Notes: generated by a model not told the origin, from the sequence alone. A stretch of DNA of 64,000 nucleotides from Burkholderia cepacia (GCF_001718835.1 NZ_CP013444.1:1984001-2048000); one strand, 5' to 3'; positions 35,244 through 44,389 are shown, counted from the first letter of the stretch. Made by a program: numbers and translations.

Positions 35244-36806
35244 TTACTTCAGCGAGATTTCGTCGAAGTTGAACGAGCCGTCCGGCATCACGTACGCACC
35301 CTGAAGCCGCTTGCTGCGCGCATACACGATCTTCTCCTGCACGAGGAAGATCCACGGCGCATCGGCCCAGATCTGCTTCTGCACGCCCGCGTAGTACTCG
35401 GCCTTCTTCGCGTGATCGGTCGTCGACAGCGCCTTCTCCAGCCCCTCGTCGACGAGCCCGTTCTGGTAGTACGCGGTATTGAACAGCTTCGGCGGCTTCG
35501 ACGCGGATGCGAGCAGCGGCGTGATCGCCCAGTTCGCCTCGCCGGTCGACGACGACCAGCCGATGTAGTACATCCGCACCGGCGCCTTCGCCGGATCCGG
35601 CGCGCTCTCGACCTTCGCGACGCGCTCGCCGGCTTCCAGCGCCTGCACCTGCACCTTCACGCCGACCTGCGCGAGCTGCTGCTGCACGAACTGGATCGCC
35701 TTCTGCGACGTCGAGTTGTTATACGCGGACCACAGCGTCGTCTCGAAGCCGTTCGGATAACCGGCCTCCTTCAGCAGCGCGCGCGCCTTCGCCGGGTCGT
35801 ACGGCCACGGGCCCGGCTTCGTCGCGTAGTCGACGCCCTGCGGCACCACGCCGGTGGACGGCGTCGCGAAGCCGGCGAACGCGACCTTCGCGAGCGCTTC
35901 CTTGTTCACCGCATAGTTCAGCGCCTGGCGCACCTTCGGGTTGTCGAACGGCTTCTGCTGCAGGTTCAGCGATACGTAGCGCTGCACGATCGACGGCCGC
36001 TCCACGACGTCGACCTTCGGGTTGCCCTTCAGGTCGGCCGCCTGCTCGAACGGAATGCGGAACGCGAAATCGGCCTCGCCCGTCTTGATCAGCGCCGCGC
36101 GCGTGTTGTTGTCGACCACCGGCTTCCAGTCGATCGCGTCGATCTTCGGGTAGCCCTTCTTCCAGTAGCCGGCGAACTTCTTCACCTTCAGGTCGTCGGT
36201 CTGCTTCCATTCGACGAACTCGAACGGGCCCGTGCCGACCGGATGCAGCGCGATGTCGCGGCCCCACTTCTTCAGCGCGGCCGGCGAGATCATCACGGCC
36301 GACGGGTGCGCGAGCGTGTTGATCAGCGCGGAGAACGGCTCGCGCAGCGTGATCTTCACCGTGTACGGATCGACCACTTCGGTCTTCTCGATCACGCGGA
36401 ACATGTTGTAGCGCTTCAGGTGGTTCGCGGGATCGGTCACGCGGTCGAAGTTCGCCTTCACGGCCGCCGCGTTGAAATCGGTGCCGTCGTGGAACTTCAC
36501 GCCCTGGCGCAGCTTCACCGTGTAGACCTTCGCGTCGGGCGACGCCGTGTAGCCCGTCGCGAGCACGTTGACGAGCTTCATGTCCTTGTCGAAGCCGAAG
36601 AGTCCCTGGTAGAACGACTTGACGACGGCCTGCGACACCGTGTCGTTCGCGTCGTACGGATCCATCGTCGTGAACGTCGAATCCACCGCCATCACCGCGG
36701 TCTGCTGCGCGAACGCGGGCACCGCGGCCGACAGCGCGAGCGCGCCGGCACCCGCTGCGAGCAGTGCGCGTGGACGGAACATCGGGAACGAAAGCGATTT
36801 GTTCAT
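35244..36806 (-). CDS. gsiB: Periplasmic peptide/glutathione-binding protein (GsiB type)
   Basis: A 520-residue SBP family 5 protein. ATG 36806 opens a signal peptide (ALLAAGAGALALSAAVPAFA, cleavage before QQT) and has AGGAGCC upstream; the longer frame adds 37 unlikely residues. The mature part shows family motifs TLREPFSALINTLAHP, LHPVGTGPFEF, QALNYAVNKEAL and FVQQQLAQVGVKVQVQALEA. It captures peptides in the periplasm and delivers them to GsiCD. Similarity and gene order favour a glutathione/gamma-glutamyl or small-peptide ligand over long oligopeptides. Confidence 0.9.
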   Translation of the reverse strand: MNKSLSFPMFRPRALLAAGAGALALSAAVPAFAQQTAVMAVDSTFTTMDPYDANDTVSQAVVKSFYQGLFGFDKDMKLVNVLATGYTASPDAKVYTVKLRQGVKFHDGTDFNAAAVKANFDRVTDPANHLKRYNMFRVIEKTEVVDPYTVKITLREPFSALINTLAHPSAVMISPAALKKWGRDIALHPVGTGPFEFVEWKQTDDLKVKKFAGYWKKGYPKIDAIDWKPVVDNNTRAALIKTGEADFAFRIPFEQAADLKGNPKVDVVERPSIVQRYVSLNLQQKPFDNPKVRQALNYAVNKEALAKVAFAGFATPSTGVVPQGVDYATKPGPWPYDPAKARALLKEAGYPNGFETTLWSAYNNSTSQKAIQFVQQQLAQVGVKVQVQALEAGERVAKVESAPDPAKAPVRMYYIGWSSSTGEANWAITPLLASASKPPKLFNTAYYQNGLVDEGLEKALSTTDHAKKAEYYAGVQKQIWADAPWIFLVQEKIVYARSKRLQGAYVMPDGSFNFDEISLK

Positions 36807-36933
36807 GTGGGCTGGCTCCTGTGCGTGATTCGGTGACGCGTGGTGGGAATCGCGGAATGACTGCCTCCGCTCGGGAAACAACCGTCTCTGCCTGGCGCGT
36901 GCGCAGCTGCGGTCCATGGCAACCTGCGCGCGT

Positions 36934-38847
36934 TCAGTACGCGCCGCCGACGCGGTGCGTCGCGACGTAGTGATCGGGGCCGACCGCGACGAGCGGCGCG
37001 ACGACCGGCTCGTCGCCGGCCGCGCGGATCGGGCTCGGGATTTCGTCCGCCGCGAGCTGGCGCGGTGCGTGCCGGCGCGCGGGGTCGGCCACCGGCACCG
37101 CGCTCATCAGTTTCTTCGTGTACGGATGCTGCGGCGCCTCGAACACCGCGCGGCGCGGGCCGATCTCGACGATCTGGCCGAGATACATCACCGCGACCCG
37201 ATGGCTGATGCGCTCGACCACGGCCATGTCGTGCGAGATGAACAAATACGCGACGCCGAGCTCGCGCTGCAGGTCGAGCATCAGGTTGACGATCTGCGCC
37301 TGCACCGACACGTCGAGCGCCGACACCGATTCGTCGGCGATCACGACCTTCGGGTTCAGCGCGAGCGCACGCGCGATCGCGATCCGCTGGCGCTGGCCGC
37401 CCGAGAATTCATGCGGATAGCGGCGCGCGGCCTCGGGCGGCAGGCCGACCTTGTCGAGCAGCCAGTCGACCCGCGCCTGCGCTTCGCGGCCGCTCGCGAC
37501 GCCGTGCACGAGCAGCGGCTCCATGATCGAGAAGCCCACGGTCAGGCGCGGGTTCAGCGATGCGAACGGGTCCTGGAAGATGAACTGGATGTTCCGGCGC
37601 AGCGCCTGCAGGTCGGCGCCTTTCAGCGCGCTGATGTCGCGACCGTCGAATTCGATCGAGCCGCTCTGCGATTCGACGAGGCGCAGCAGCGAGCGGCCGG
37701 TGGTCGACTTGCCGCAACCCGATTCGCCGACCAGCGCGAGCGTCTCGCCCGCGCGCAACTCGAAGCTCACACGCTCGACCGCATGCACGTATTGCGATAC
37801 GCGGCCGAACACGCCGCTCTTCACCGGGAAGCGCGTCACGAGATCGCGCACGCGCAGGATCGGCGACGCGGATCGATCGACGCCCGGCGGCGCATCGTCG
37901 TTCGCCGCCGGTGCGGGCGCCGGTGATGTCGCCGGCGCTGCCGTGTTTGCGCCTTCCACCTTCAGCAGCGGGAATTTCTCGGGCACGTCGGTGCCCTGCA
38001 TCGAGCCGAGCTTCGGCACGGCCGCGAGCAGCGCGCGCGTGTAGCGATGCGCGGGCGCCGCGAAGATGCGATCCGATTCGCCCTCCTCGACCTTCTCGCC
38101 GCGATACATCACGAGCACGCGGTCGGCCACTTCGGCCACCACGCCCATGTCGTGCGTGATGAAGATCACGCCCATGTTCATTTCGTCCTGCAGCCCGCGC
38201 ACCAACTGCAGGATCTGCGCCTGGATCGTCACGTCGAGCGCGGTCGTCGGCTCGTCGGCGATCAGCAGCGCGGGCCGGCACGACAGCGCCATCGCGATCA
38301 TCACGCGTTGCCGCATCCCGCCCGACAACTGGTGCGGATAGCGCGCGAACACGCGGCGCGCCTCCGGAATGCGCACGAGCTCGAGCAGCCGCAGCGTCTC
38401 CGCGCGCGCTTCCGATGCACTCTTCGACTGATGCAGCGCGATCGCCTCGCTGATCTGGTCGCCGACCGTAAACACCGGGTTCAGCGACGTCATCGGCTCC
38501 TGGAAGATCATCGCGATGTCCGCGCCGCGAATGCCGCGCATCGTCGCACCGCTCGCCTGCGCAAGATCGACGAGCGCGCCGCCGCGCCGGCGGAACGCGA
38601 TCCGCCCGTTCGTGATCGCGCCGCCGCCATGCTCGACGAGCCGCATCAGCGCGAGCGACGTGACCGACTTGCCCGAGCCCGATTCGCCGACGATCGCGAG
38701 CGTCTCGCCGCGGTCGACGTGAAACGACACGTTGCGCACCGCGTCGAACGTCGCGCCTTCGCGGCGGAACGTGACCGACAGGTCGTCGACGGCCACCACG
38801 CGCTGCTCGGGCAAGGCGAGTGCGGGCGGAGTTCGGTTCGGAGTCAT
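36934..38847 (-). CDS. gsiA: Dual-ATPase ABC transporter subunit (GsiA type)
   Basis: A 637-residue protein with two fused ABC ATPases, as in E. coli GsiA; most Dpp/Opp systems use two separate proteins. The first half has Walker A GESGSGKS, signature LSGGMRQR and Walker B LLIADEPT. The second has GESGCGKS, FSGGQRQR and VVIADESVSALD. Each half ends with an oligopeptide-type C-terminal extension (PRRAVFEAPQHPYTKKLMSAVP). A Pro/Ala-rich linker (TAAPATSPAPAPAAND) joins the halves. It powers GsiBCD and lies 33 nt after the isoaspartyl peptidase gene. Confidence 0.93.
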   Translation of the reverse strand: MTPNRTPPALALPEQRVVAVDDLSVTFRREGATFDAVRNVSFHVDRGETLAIVGESGSGKSVTSLALMRLVEHGGGAITNGRIAFRRRGGALVDLAQASGATMRGIRGADIAMIFQEPMTSLNPVFTVGDQISEAIALHQSKSASEARAETLRLLELVRIPEARRVFARYPHQLSGGMRQRVMIAMALSCRPALLIADEPTTALDVTIQAQILQLVRGLQDEMNMGVIFITHDMGVVAEVADRVLVMYRGEKVEEGESDRIFAAPAHRYTRALLAAVPKLGSMQGTDVPEKFPLLKVEGANTAAPATSPAPAPAANDDAPPGVDRSASPILRVRDLVTRFPVKSGVFGRVSQYVHAVERVSFELRAGETLALVGESGCGKSTTGRSLLRLVESQSGSIEFDGRDISALKGADLQALRRNIQFIFQDPFASLNPRLTVGFSIMEPLLVHGVASGREAQARVDWLLDKVGLPPEAARRYPHEFSGGQRQRIAIARALALNPKVVIADESVSALDVSVQAQIVNLMLDLQRELGVAYLFISHDMAVVERISHRVAVMYLGQIVEIGPRRAVFEAPQHPYTKKLMSAVPVADPARRHAPRQLAADEIPSPIRAAGDEPVVAPLVAVGPDHYVATHRVGGAY

Positions 38848-38880
38848 GCGTGCGTCTCCTGCATCGGGGGCGAAACGGAA

Positions 38881-39879
38881 TCAGGCCGCGTCGTCGCGGT
38901 AGATGCCGACCACCGGCGCTTCACCGACGCGCGCATAGCCGCGGTACATCCCGTCGGTGTTGAACGGCATCGCGACGTTGCCCTGCGCGTCGACCGCGAT
39001 GATCCCGCCGCGGCCCGCGAGGCGCGGCAGCTTGTTCATCACGACGTCGTGCGCGGCATCGGCGAGCGACGCGCCGCGATACGCGATCTGCGCGGCAACG
39101 TCATGCGCGGTCGCGAGCCGGATGAACATCTCGCCGGTGCCCGTCGACGACACCGCGCAGGTCGCATCGTCCGCATAGCAGCCTGCGCCGATGATCGGCG
39201 AATCGCCGACGCGCCCCGGCTGCTTGTTCGTGATGCCGCCCGTCGACGTCGCCGCCGCGATGTGGCCGTGGCGGTCGCACGCGACCGCGCCGACCGTGCC
39301 GTGCTTGCGGTCCGGGTCGAGCGGCTCGGCCGGCTGCGATTGCGATGGCGATTTGCCGAACGCGAACGTCGCCGCGTCATGGTCGAGCATCGCGCCGGCT
39401 GCCGCGCGCGCCCTGACCCATTGCGCGTGACGCGCTTCGGTGTCGAAATAGCCGGGCTCCGCGAGTTCGAGCCCCTGTGCGGCCGCGAACGCATCGGCGC
39501 CCGCGCCGGCGAACAGCACGTGTTCGCTCGCCTCCATCACGCGCCGCGCGGCGAGCACCGGGTTGCGCACGCGCGTCGCGCAGCAGATCGCACCGGCGCC
39601 GAGCGTCGCGCCATCCATGATCGCCGCGTCGAGTTCGTGCTTGCCTTCGGCCGTATAGACGGCACCTCGCCCGGCGTTGAACAGCGGACAGTCCTCGAGC
39701 ATCCGCACCGCGACGGTGACGGCGTCGAGCGCGCTGCCGCCGTCGGCCAGCACCTGCTGGGCGGCCGTCAGGATCGCGGTCAACTCGGCACGGTACTGAC
39801 GTTCGGTGTCGGAATCCATCGCATCGCGCAGGATCGTGCCTGCGCCGCCGTGAATCGCAACGATCGCGGGTGAAGTCAT
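38881..39879 (-). CDS. iaaA: Isoaspartyl peptidase / L-asparaginase (plant type)
   Basis: A 332-residue Ntn hydrolase of family T2. I used ATG 39879 (MTSPAIVAIHGGAGTI), whose ATGA overlaps the RpiR regulator stop; longer frames read through that gene. Autoprocessing should occur before T195 in KHGTVGAVACD. Substrate-binding segments GGITNKQPGRVGDSPIIGAG and STTGTGE-like SSTGTGEMFIRL are intact. It hydrolyses beta-aspartyl dipeptides and asparagine. The iaaA-gsiABCD order matches E. coli, supporting joint uptake and breakdown of unusual peptides. Confidence 0.93.
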   Translation of the reverse strand: MTSPAIVAIHGGAGTILRDAMDSDTERQYRAELTAILTAAQQVLADGGSALDAVTVAVRMLEDCPLFNAGRGAVYTAEGKHELDAAIMDGATLGAGAICCATRVRNPVLAARRVMEASEHVLFAGAGADAFAAAQGLELAEPGYFDTEARHAQWVRARAAAGAMLDHDAATFAFGKSPSQSQPAEPLDPDRKHGTVGAVACDRHGHIAAATSTGGITNKQPGRVGDSPIIGAGCYADDATCAVSSTGTGEMFIRLATAHDVAAQIAYRGASLADAAHDVVMNKLPRLAGRGGIIAVDAQGNVAMPFNTDGMYRGYARVGEAPVVGIYRDDAA

Positions 39880-40820
39880 GTTTTTTCCGGACGGTGGGAA
39901 GAAGGGTTGGCGGCCGGCTGCGTCGCTTGCGGCTGCATGAGCCACGGCAGCAGGAATTCGGTCATCTCGGCGGCGGATTTCGCGGACCGGTGCGTGCGCA
40001 GCGCGACCGCGTCGATCAGCGCCTCGATCATCGCGAGCACCGCTGCTTCCGACGTGGCCGCGAAGCGCCGTTCGGCCTTGACGTACAGGTTCAGCGACGC
40101 GATCGGCGCAAGCGGCGATTGCGGGCCGTCGGAGATACCGAGTACGCGTGCACCGCGCGCGGCCGCGCGGCGGGCCAGTTCGATCGTGTCCTTCACGTAG
40201 CGCGGAAACGCGAGCGCGATCACGAGATCGCGCGCGTCGGCCGTATAGAGCCGCCGGGCCGCGTGCGACGGGCCGCCGAGCAGCGCGAGCGACTGCACGT
40301 TGTCGTGGCAGACGGACAGCCCGTGCTCCATCAGCCCGGCGAGGAACGCGCTCGACCCCGCGCCGAGGATCAGCACGCGCCGCGCGCCGACGATCGCCTC
40401 GACCGCGGCCTCGACATCGGCCGCGTCCAGTTGCGCGCGCGTGTTCCCGATGTTCGCGACGGCCTGGTCGAATACCGCGTCGATCCATGCGGCGCCGCGC
40501 ACCCCGGACTCCTGCTCCTGCGCGGAACGCAGCCGCTCGACCGGCCCGAGCGTCGCCTCGAAGCCGCGCACGAGCGCGGCGCGCATCGCCGGATAGCCAT
40601 CGAAACCGAGCGCCTTCGCGAAGCGGTTCGCGGTCGCGATCGACGCATTCACGGCCTGCGCGAGTTCGTCGATGCGCATCGTCGCCGCGCGGAACGGATT
40701 CGCGAGCACGAACTCGCCCATGCGCCGGTGGATCGGCGTCATCAACGGCATCGCCGACGCGATCCGCTCGGCGATCGACGGTTCGGCATCGGACGCGGTG
40801 GACGAATCAGGTGTCGGCAT
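39876..40820 (-). CDS. RpiR/MurR family transcriptional regulator with SIS domain
   Basis: A 314-residue regulator. ATG 40820 (MPTPDSSTAS) is preferred to an upstream start that would translate the AT-rich promoter. Residues ~15-90 form the RpiR helix-turn-helix (MRIDELAQAVNASIATANRF). Residues ~125-260 form a SIS sugar-phosphate-binding domain (VLILGAGSSAFLAGLMEHGL, then DLVIALAFPRYVKDTIEL). Such regulators usually sense phosphosugars, including amino sugars of the cell wall. It heads the leftward peptide operon and overlaps iaaA by 4 nt, so it probably controls its own operon. Confidence 0.9.
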   Translation of the reverse strand: MPTPDSSTASDAEPSIAERIASAMPLMTPIHRRMGEFVLANPFRAATMRIDELAQAVNASIATANRFAKALGFDGYPAMRAALVRGFEATLGPVERLRSAQEQESGVRGAAWIDAVFDQAVANIGNTRAQLDAADVEAAVEAIVGARRVLILGAGSSAFLAGLMEHGLSVCHDNVQSLALLGGPSHAARRLYTADARDLVIALAFPRYVKDTIELARRAAARGARVLGISDGPQSPLAPIASLNLYVKAERRFAATSEAAVLAMIEALIDAVALRTHRSAKSAAEMTEFLLPWLMQPQATQPAANPSSHRPEKT

Positions 40821-40912
40821 GACGGCGACGGTCAGGCAAATGAAAGTGAAAGTAAACTTACACAATCCACATTAGGAAAAAAATAAATTTCCAGCGACTC
40901 AGGGATTCCCCG
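40821..40912 (-). promoter_or_regulatory. AT-rich promoter region of the rpiR-iaaA-gsi operon
   Basis: This short stretch is strikingly AT-rich compared with everything around it. It contains AAGTAAACTT (arms AAGT/ACTT) next to repeated GAAAGTGAAAGT, and an A-run near 40876-40888. Position directly before the regulator start suggests the operon promoter and an RpiR operator; the exact boxes are not defined. Confidence 0.5.
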
Positions 40913-41045
40913 ATGCGGCGCGCGCGAGCGGATGCGCTTCCCGTTCACGGGGTAACATCACGCGAGTCCGCCGCATCCGGGCTTGCCGCGCGAATGCGTG
41001 CGGCGGCCGGCGTTCCGTCTCGTGCCTCTCTTCTCGATGCCAACC

Positions 41046-41174
41046 ATGTCAGACTCCCGTCCCTTGTCCCAAACGACGTTCAGGCCGCAGGTCGTCCCGC
41101 CGTCGCTCGCGGCCGACAAGCGCACGCACCTGCTGAGCCGCGCGCCGGGGCATGCGACGACGCAGGCGCAATGA
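41046..41174 (+). CDS. Possible 42-residue peptide
   Basis: A short ORF starting MSDSRPLSQTTFRPQVVPPS and ending GHATTQAQ. It has no membrane segment or known motif and no good ribosome site. It lies 28 nt before the small membrane-protein gene in the same direction. It is listed because the frame is coherent and otherwise the gap to 40820 would be empty; it may not be translated. Confidence 0.3.
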   Translation: MSDSRPLSQTTFRPQVVPPSLAADKRTHLLSRAPGHATTQAQ

Positions 41175-41202
41175 CGGCGGGCTTCGTTTCCGCAGGCGCG
41201 CG

Positions 41203-41517
41203 ATGAGCGGCGTGTCGCACGATCTCGTCGGCGACACCATCGCGCTCGGCACGTTCGCGCTGCTGTATCTCGCGGGGCTCGGGCTTGCGCTTTGGCGAAT
41301 TCGGGCGGCCGGACGGCGCGGCAAGGTCTACTGGATCGTCTGCGCGGCGCTGCTGATCGGCGGCGCGGGCGCGATGTTCGCCGGGCAGTCGCCCGGATCG
41401 AACCTCGGCGAGATGCCCGGCGGCTTCGCGCTCGGCGTCGAAGCGGTGCTCGGCGGGCTGGCGATGGTCGCGGCCGGATGCGCATGGCTGATGCTGCGCG
41501 CGCGACGGGAGCCCTAA
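41203..41517 (+). CDS. Small membrane protein
   Basis: A 104-residue hydrophobic protein from ATG 41203 (MSGVSHDLVG); the longer frame has an unlikely Arg-rich start. Three membrane helices are visible (TIALGTFALLYLAGLGLALW, VYWIVCAALLIGGAGAMFAG and GVEAVLGGLAMVAAGCAWLM). No family is recognised. The stop overlaps the stop of the convergent hydrolase gene by 4 nt. Confidence 0.65.
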   Translation: MSGVSHDLVGDTIALGTFALLYLAGLGLALWRIRAAGRRGKVYWIVCAALLIGGAGAMFAGQSPGSNLGEMPGGFALGVEAVLGGLAMVAAGCAWLMLRARREP

Positions 41518-42314
41518 CCAAGGAACGCGAGCAGCGCCGCGTTGAACCGCGCGGGTCGCTGCAGCGGCGCGAAATGGCTCACGCCGGGCAGGATCGTCAG
41601 CGTCGCGCCCGGGATCGTGCGCGCCAGGTACGCCGCATGCTCGGGCCGGATGAATTCGTCGTGTTCGCCCAGCACGATCGCGACGCGCACGTCGATCGCG
41701 GCGAGTTCCTTCGCCGAGTAGTCGGGCTGCGTGCGCATCATTTCGCTGACGGCCGCGACGAACGGCTCGAAGCCGTCCGGCGTCGCCGACAGCGCCGCGT
41801 AATCGTTCCGGTGCCGGGCAAAGCAGCGGTCGACCACCGCGCTCGGCGCCATCGCCTTCACGCCGCCCGGGTCCATGTTGCATGCGAAGAAGAACACGCT
41901 TTCCACGCGTGCGGGAGCCCTGGAAGCCAGCACGAGCGCGATGCACGCACCGTCGCTCCAGCCGACGAAGCGTGCACGGTCGACGTGCAGTGCATCGAGC
42001 ACCGCGAGGACGTCCGACGCCATGCGTTCGTAGGAATAAGGGCGGGCGTCGCGCGTGCTGCGGCCGTGGCCGCGGCTGTCAATCACGATTGCACGGTAGC
42101 CGGCCGCGAGCAGCGCCGGCACCTGGTTGCCCCAGTTGCCGCTGTGGCCGAGGCCGCCGTGCAGCAGGATCACCGGCGGGCCGTCTCCGTAGCACGCATG
42201 CCAGATGCGCGCGCCGTCGTGTTCGAGCCATCCTTGCTCGCCGGCCGTCGGCAGCGGCGCGGCGCCATGCGCCGCGAACCGGCCGAGGTCGTCGTCCTCC
42301 ATCTCCGCACTCAT
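41514..42314 (-). CDS. Alpha/beta hydrolase
   Basis: A 266-residue hydrolase. The catalytic triad is readable: Ser in the nucleophile elbow GWSDGAC, Asp in VLGEHDEFI and His in PGVSHFAP. The oxyanion loop is LLHGGLGHSG, and IVIDSRGHGRS follows. It is a cytoplasmic esterase/lactonase-type enzyme of unknown substrate, similar to the 3-oxoadipate enol-lactonase group. The first ~28 residues (EMEDDDLGRFAAHGAAPL) precede the fold and may be a linker or a misplaced start. The methyltransferase gene upstream is in the same direction, 93 nt away. Confidence 0.85.
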   Translation of the reverse strand: MSAEMEDDDLGRFAAHGAAPLPTAGEQGWLEHDGARIWHACYGDGPPVILLHGGLGHSGNWGNQVPALLAAGYRAIVIDSRGHGRSTRDARPYSYERMASDVLAVLDALHVDRARFVGWSDGACIALVLASRAPARVESVFFFACNMDPGGVKAMAPSAVVDRCFARHRNDYAALSATPDGFEPFVAAVSEMMRTQPDYSAKELAAIDVRVAIVLGEHDEFIRPEHAAYLARTIPGATLTILPGVSHFAPLQRPARFNAALLAFLG

Positions 42315-42407
42315 CGTTCTTTATCCTTGCGACGAAGCCGAAGACGCGATTGTAATGCGCGTCCCGGCGCGCTCGCGCCGACGGAAGCGGCAGCGCCCCG
42401 AACCGCC

Positions 42408-43259
42408 CTACGCGGCGTGCTTGTGCGCGCGGATCATCCAGCACGCGGCGTCGAAACGCAGCTCGTCGCCGTGCACATAACGCTCGAACGCCGCACAAGC
42501 CGTTTCGACCACGCGCACGCGCGTCGCGTCGTCCACGTCGCGCAGCGCGAGGCCGACGGGGCCGAGCCGCGACACGTAATCGGCCAATGCGTGCGTCGGC
42601 AGCACGCATCGTACGTCGATCGGCCGAAGGTCGATGCCGCTCCAGCCGCTCGCGTCGAGCATCGCCGCGACCCGCTCCCCGTCTCCGAACGCGAACTGTC
42701 CGGGCGCGCCCGGCATGCGGGGCGGCAGGCCCGGCAGCAACGGCGCCGCGGCCCGCTCGGCGATCGTCATGAACGGATTGTCTGCCGCGCTGCGCCAGGC
42801 GATCGCGCACAACCGCGCGCCGTCGGCGGCCGCATGCCGCAGATTCGCGAACGCGCGAACCGGATCGTCGAAGAACATCACGCCGAGGCGCGACACGATC
42901 AGGTCGACGCTCGCGGGCTCGAACGCGTGCGTCTGCGCATCCGCGCGGACGAACCCGGCGCCCACGCCTGCGCGCTCGGCGCGCGCCCGCGCCGCGTCGA
43001 GCATCGGCGCCGATACGTCGACGCCGGTGCAGTGCCCCTGCGCGCCGAGCCGCCGCGCGATCGCAACCGTGACCGCGCCCGTGCCGCAGCCGACGTCGAG
43101 CACCTGCCGCGCGCCCGTGGCCGCGGCCGCTTCGACGAGCAGTTCCTCGAACGGCTCGAACATCCGGTCGATCGGCGCCTGCGTCTCGACCCAGGCGCGC
43201 CCCGACGGGCCGTTCCAGAGTGCGGCCAGTTCGCCGTTGGCTGGCTGGGTGTGGTTCAT
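42408..43259 (-). CDS. Class I SAM-dependent methyltransferase
   Basis: A 283-residue protein from ATG 43259, with AGGAAAC upstream. The SAM-binding motif VLDVGCGTGAVTVAIARRLG and the acidic loop CTGVDVSAPMLDAARARA define a methyltransferase_11/25-type fold. LIVSRLGVMFFDDPVRAFAN is the post-II motif. It resembles UbiE/arsenite-methyltransferase-like proteins, but no substrate-specific residues are apparent. It may be transcribed with the hydrolase downstream. Confidence 0.85.
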   Translation of the reverse strand: MNHTQPANGELAALWNGPSGRAWVETQAPIDRMFEPFEELLVEAAAATGARQVLDVGCGTGAVTVAIARRLGAQGHCTGVDVSAPMLDAARARAERAGVGAGFVRADAQTHAFEPASVDLIVSRLGVMFFDDPVRAFANLRHAAADGARLCAIAWRSAADNPFMTIAERAAAPLLPGLPPRMPGAPGQFAFGDGERVAAMLDASGWSGIDLRPIDVRCVLPTHALADYVSRLGPVGLALRDVDDATRVRVVETACAAFERYVHGDELRFDAACWMIRAHKHAA

Positions 43260-43630
43260 GATCGTGTTTCCTGTGGATTTGCCCTCGAAAGGCGAGCCGC
43301 CAGTGTGCTGCTTCAAGCCGGCTTGAAGTCAAGCGGCGGCGGACGCCATCGGCGCAAACGCCCTTCGAAACAAGACGGGGGCGGAAGCGCGGCCAGCCCG
43401 ACGACAACGGTCAATTGATTTTGCGAGTGGCCTAAACCCTGGCAGTCAGCTGCCGTTAATCTTTCTTGCGACTACCCTTCATGGATTGAAAGCAAGACCG
43501 ACTGCATGGCTGGCAGCCGAATTCGACATGAAGCAAATGATGCCCGGGGTTGATGAGAATCCACCAACTCCATTTCGACAGTCCTGAGAGCACGTCGTCG
43601 GGCGCATATTCCAACAACAACGAGGGTTTC
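43260..43630. other. Intergenic region, 371 nt
   Basis: This region lies between the divergent methyltransferase and the atypical gene at 43631. It includes a small hairpin (GGCAG TCAG CTGCC, 43441-43454). From 43500 the composition shifts to lower GC. An ATG at 43553 could extend the downstream gene by 26 residues. No other gene is seen. Confidence 0.5.
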
Positions 43631-44389
43631 ATGGCGATCGCCATCACCAGCAACACCAGCAGCACGCCGCGGTATACGCCAACTCAGGCTCAATCCGCAC
43701 CAAGTCAGGAAAAATCGTCTACCGGCGCCGCGACCAAAGCAGGTTCCGTTACCGTCTCGTGGCGCGCTCAAGCACGCAATGGCACACCCGGCCGAAAAGA
43801 ACTGGGCGCAAGGGCCGAAACCATCGTTGATGAAATCGCCGGCGAGACCTGGGCCGCGAACAGGGCCAAACACGATGCCGAGCTCCCGAAATCGGACGAC
43901 CCGCAAGCTTTGGCGTTGGCCAGGCAAGCAACGGACTTTTCCCATGGCATCGGCGCCAACCCGTTCAAGGGCATGTCTCGCGAGCAGCTGGATGCCATTG
44001 CCTATGACGACAGCGGCAAATTTACCGTCAACGAGCGGCATGCAGCCTGGCACGAAGCCTACGATCAGGAACAGGCCTGGCGCGTTCGGGTCATTGCGCA
44101 AGGCGATCTCGAATATCAAGGAACCGGGAAGCAGAACGGCTTCTTTGCCGAAGTGCTCAAGCACTACAAGGGCCTGCCGGCGATCGAGCAAGCACAATAC
44201 CCGGACAACTACGCGTCGAAATTGCAGTACTGGATCTCGCTCGACTTCAACTTCCACGCGAACCAGGCTGAAGGCAGCGGGACTTCCTACAAGAGCGTGG
44301 TCGAGACGCTGCTAGAGCAAGGCCCGCATGCCCGGAATGGCGCGATGATTGCCGCGTCGGCAACTCGGGACACACCGGCTGCCCACTGA
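43631..44389 (+). CDS. Hypothetical protein of atypical base composition
   Basis: A 252-residue protein. I chose ATG 43631, which has GAGGG five bases upstream; ATG 43553 is an alternative. The first ~55 residues are Ser/Thr/Gln/Pro-rich and probably disordered (TSSTPRYTPTQAQSAPSQ). The remainder is a compact, aromatic-rich helical domain (MSREQLDAIAYDDSGKFTVN, then AWHEAYDQEQAWRVRV and LPAIEQAQYPDNYASKLQYW). No enzyme motif, signal peptide or membrane helix is evident. GC and codon use are clearly lower than the neighbours, suggesting transfer. The disordered Ser/Thr N-terminus is reminiscent of secreted effectors, but that is only a guess. Confidence 0.7.
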   Translation: MAIAITSNTSSTPRYTPTQAQSAPSQEKSSTGAATKAGSVTVSWRAQARNGTPGRKELGARAETIVDEIAGETWAANRAKHDAELPKSDDPQALALARQATDFSHGIGANPFKGMSREQLDAIAYDDSGKFTVNERHAAWHEAYDQEQAWRVRVIAQGDLEYQGTGKQNGFFAEVLKHYKGLPAIEQAQYPDNYASKLQYWISLDFNFHANQAEGSGTSYKSVVETLLEQGPHARNGAMIAASATRDTPAAH

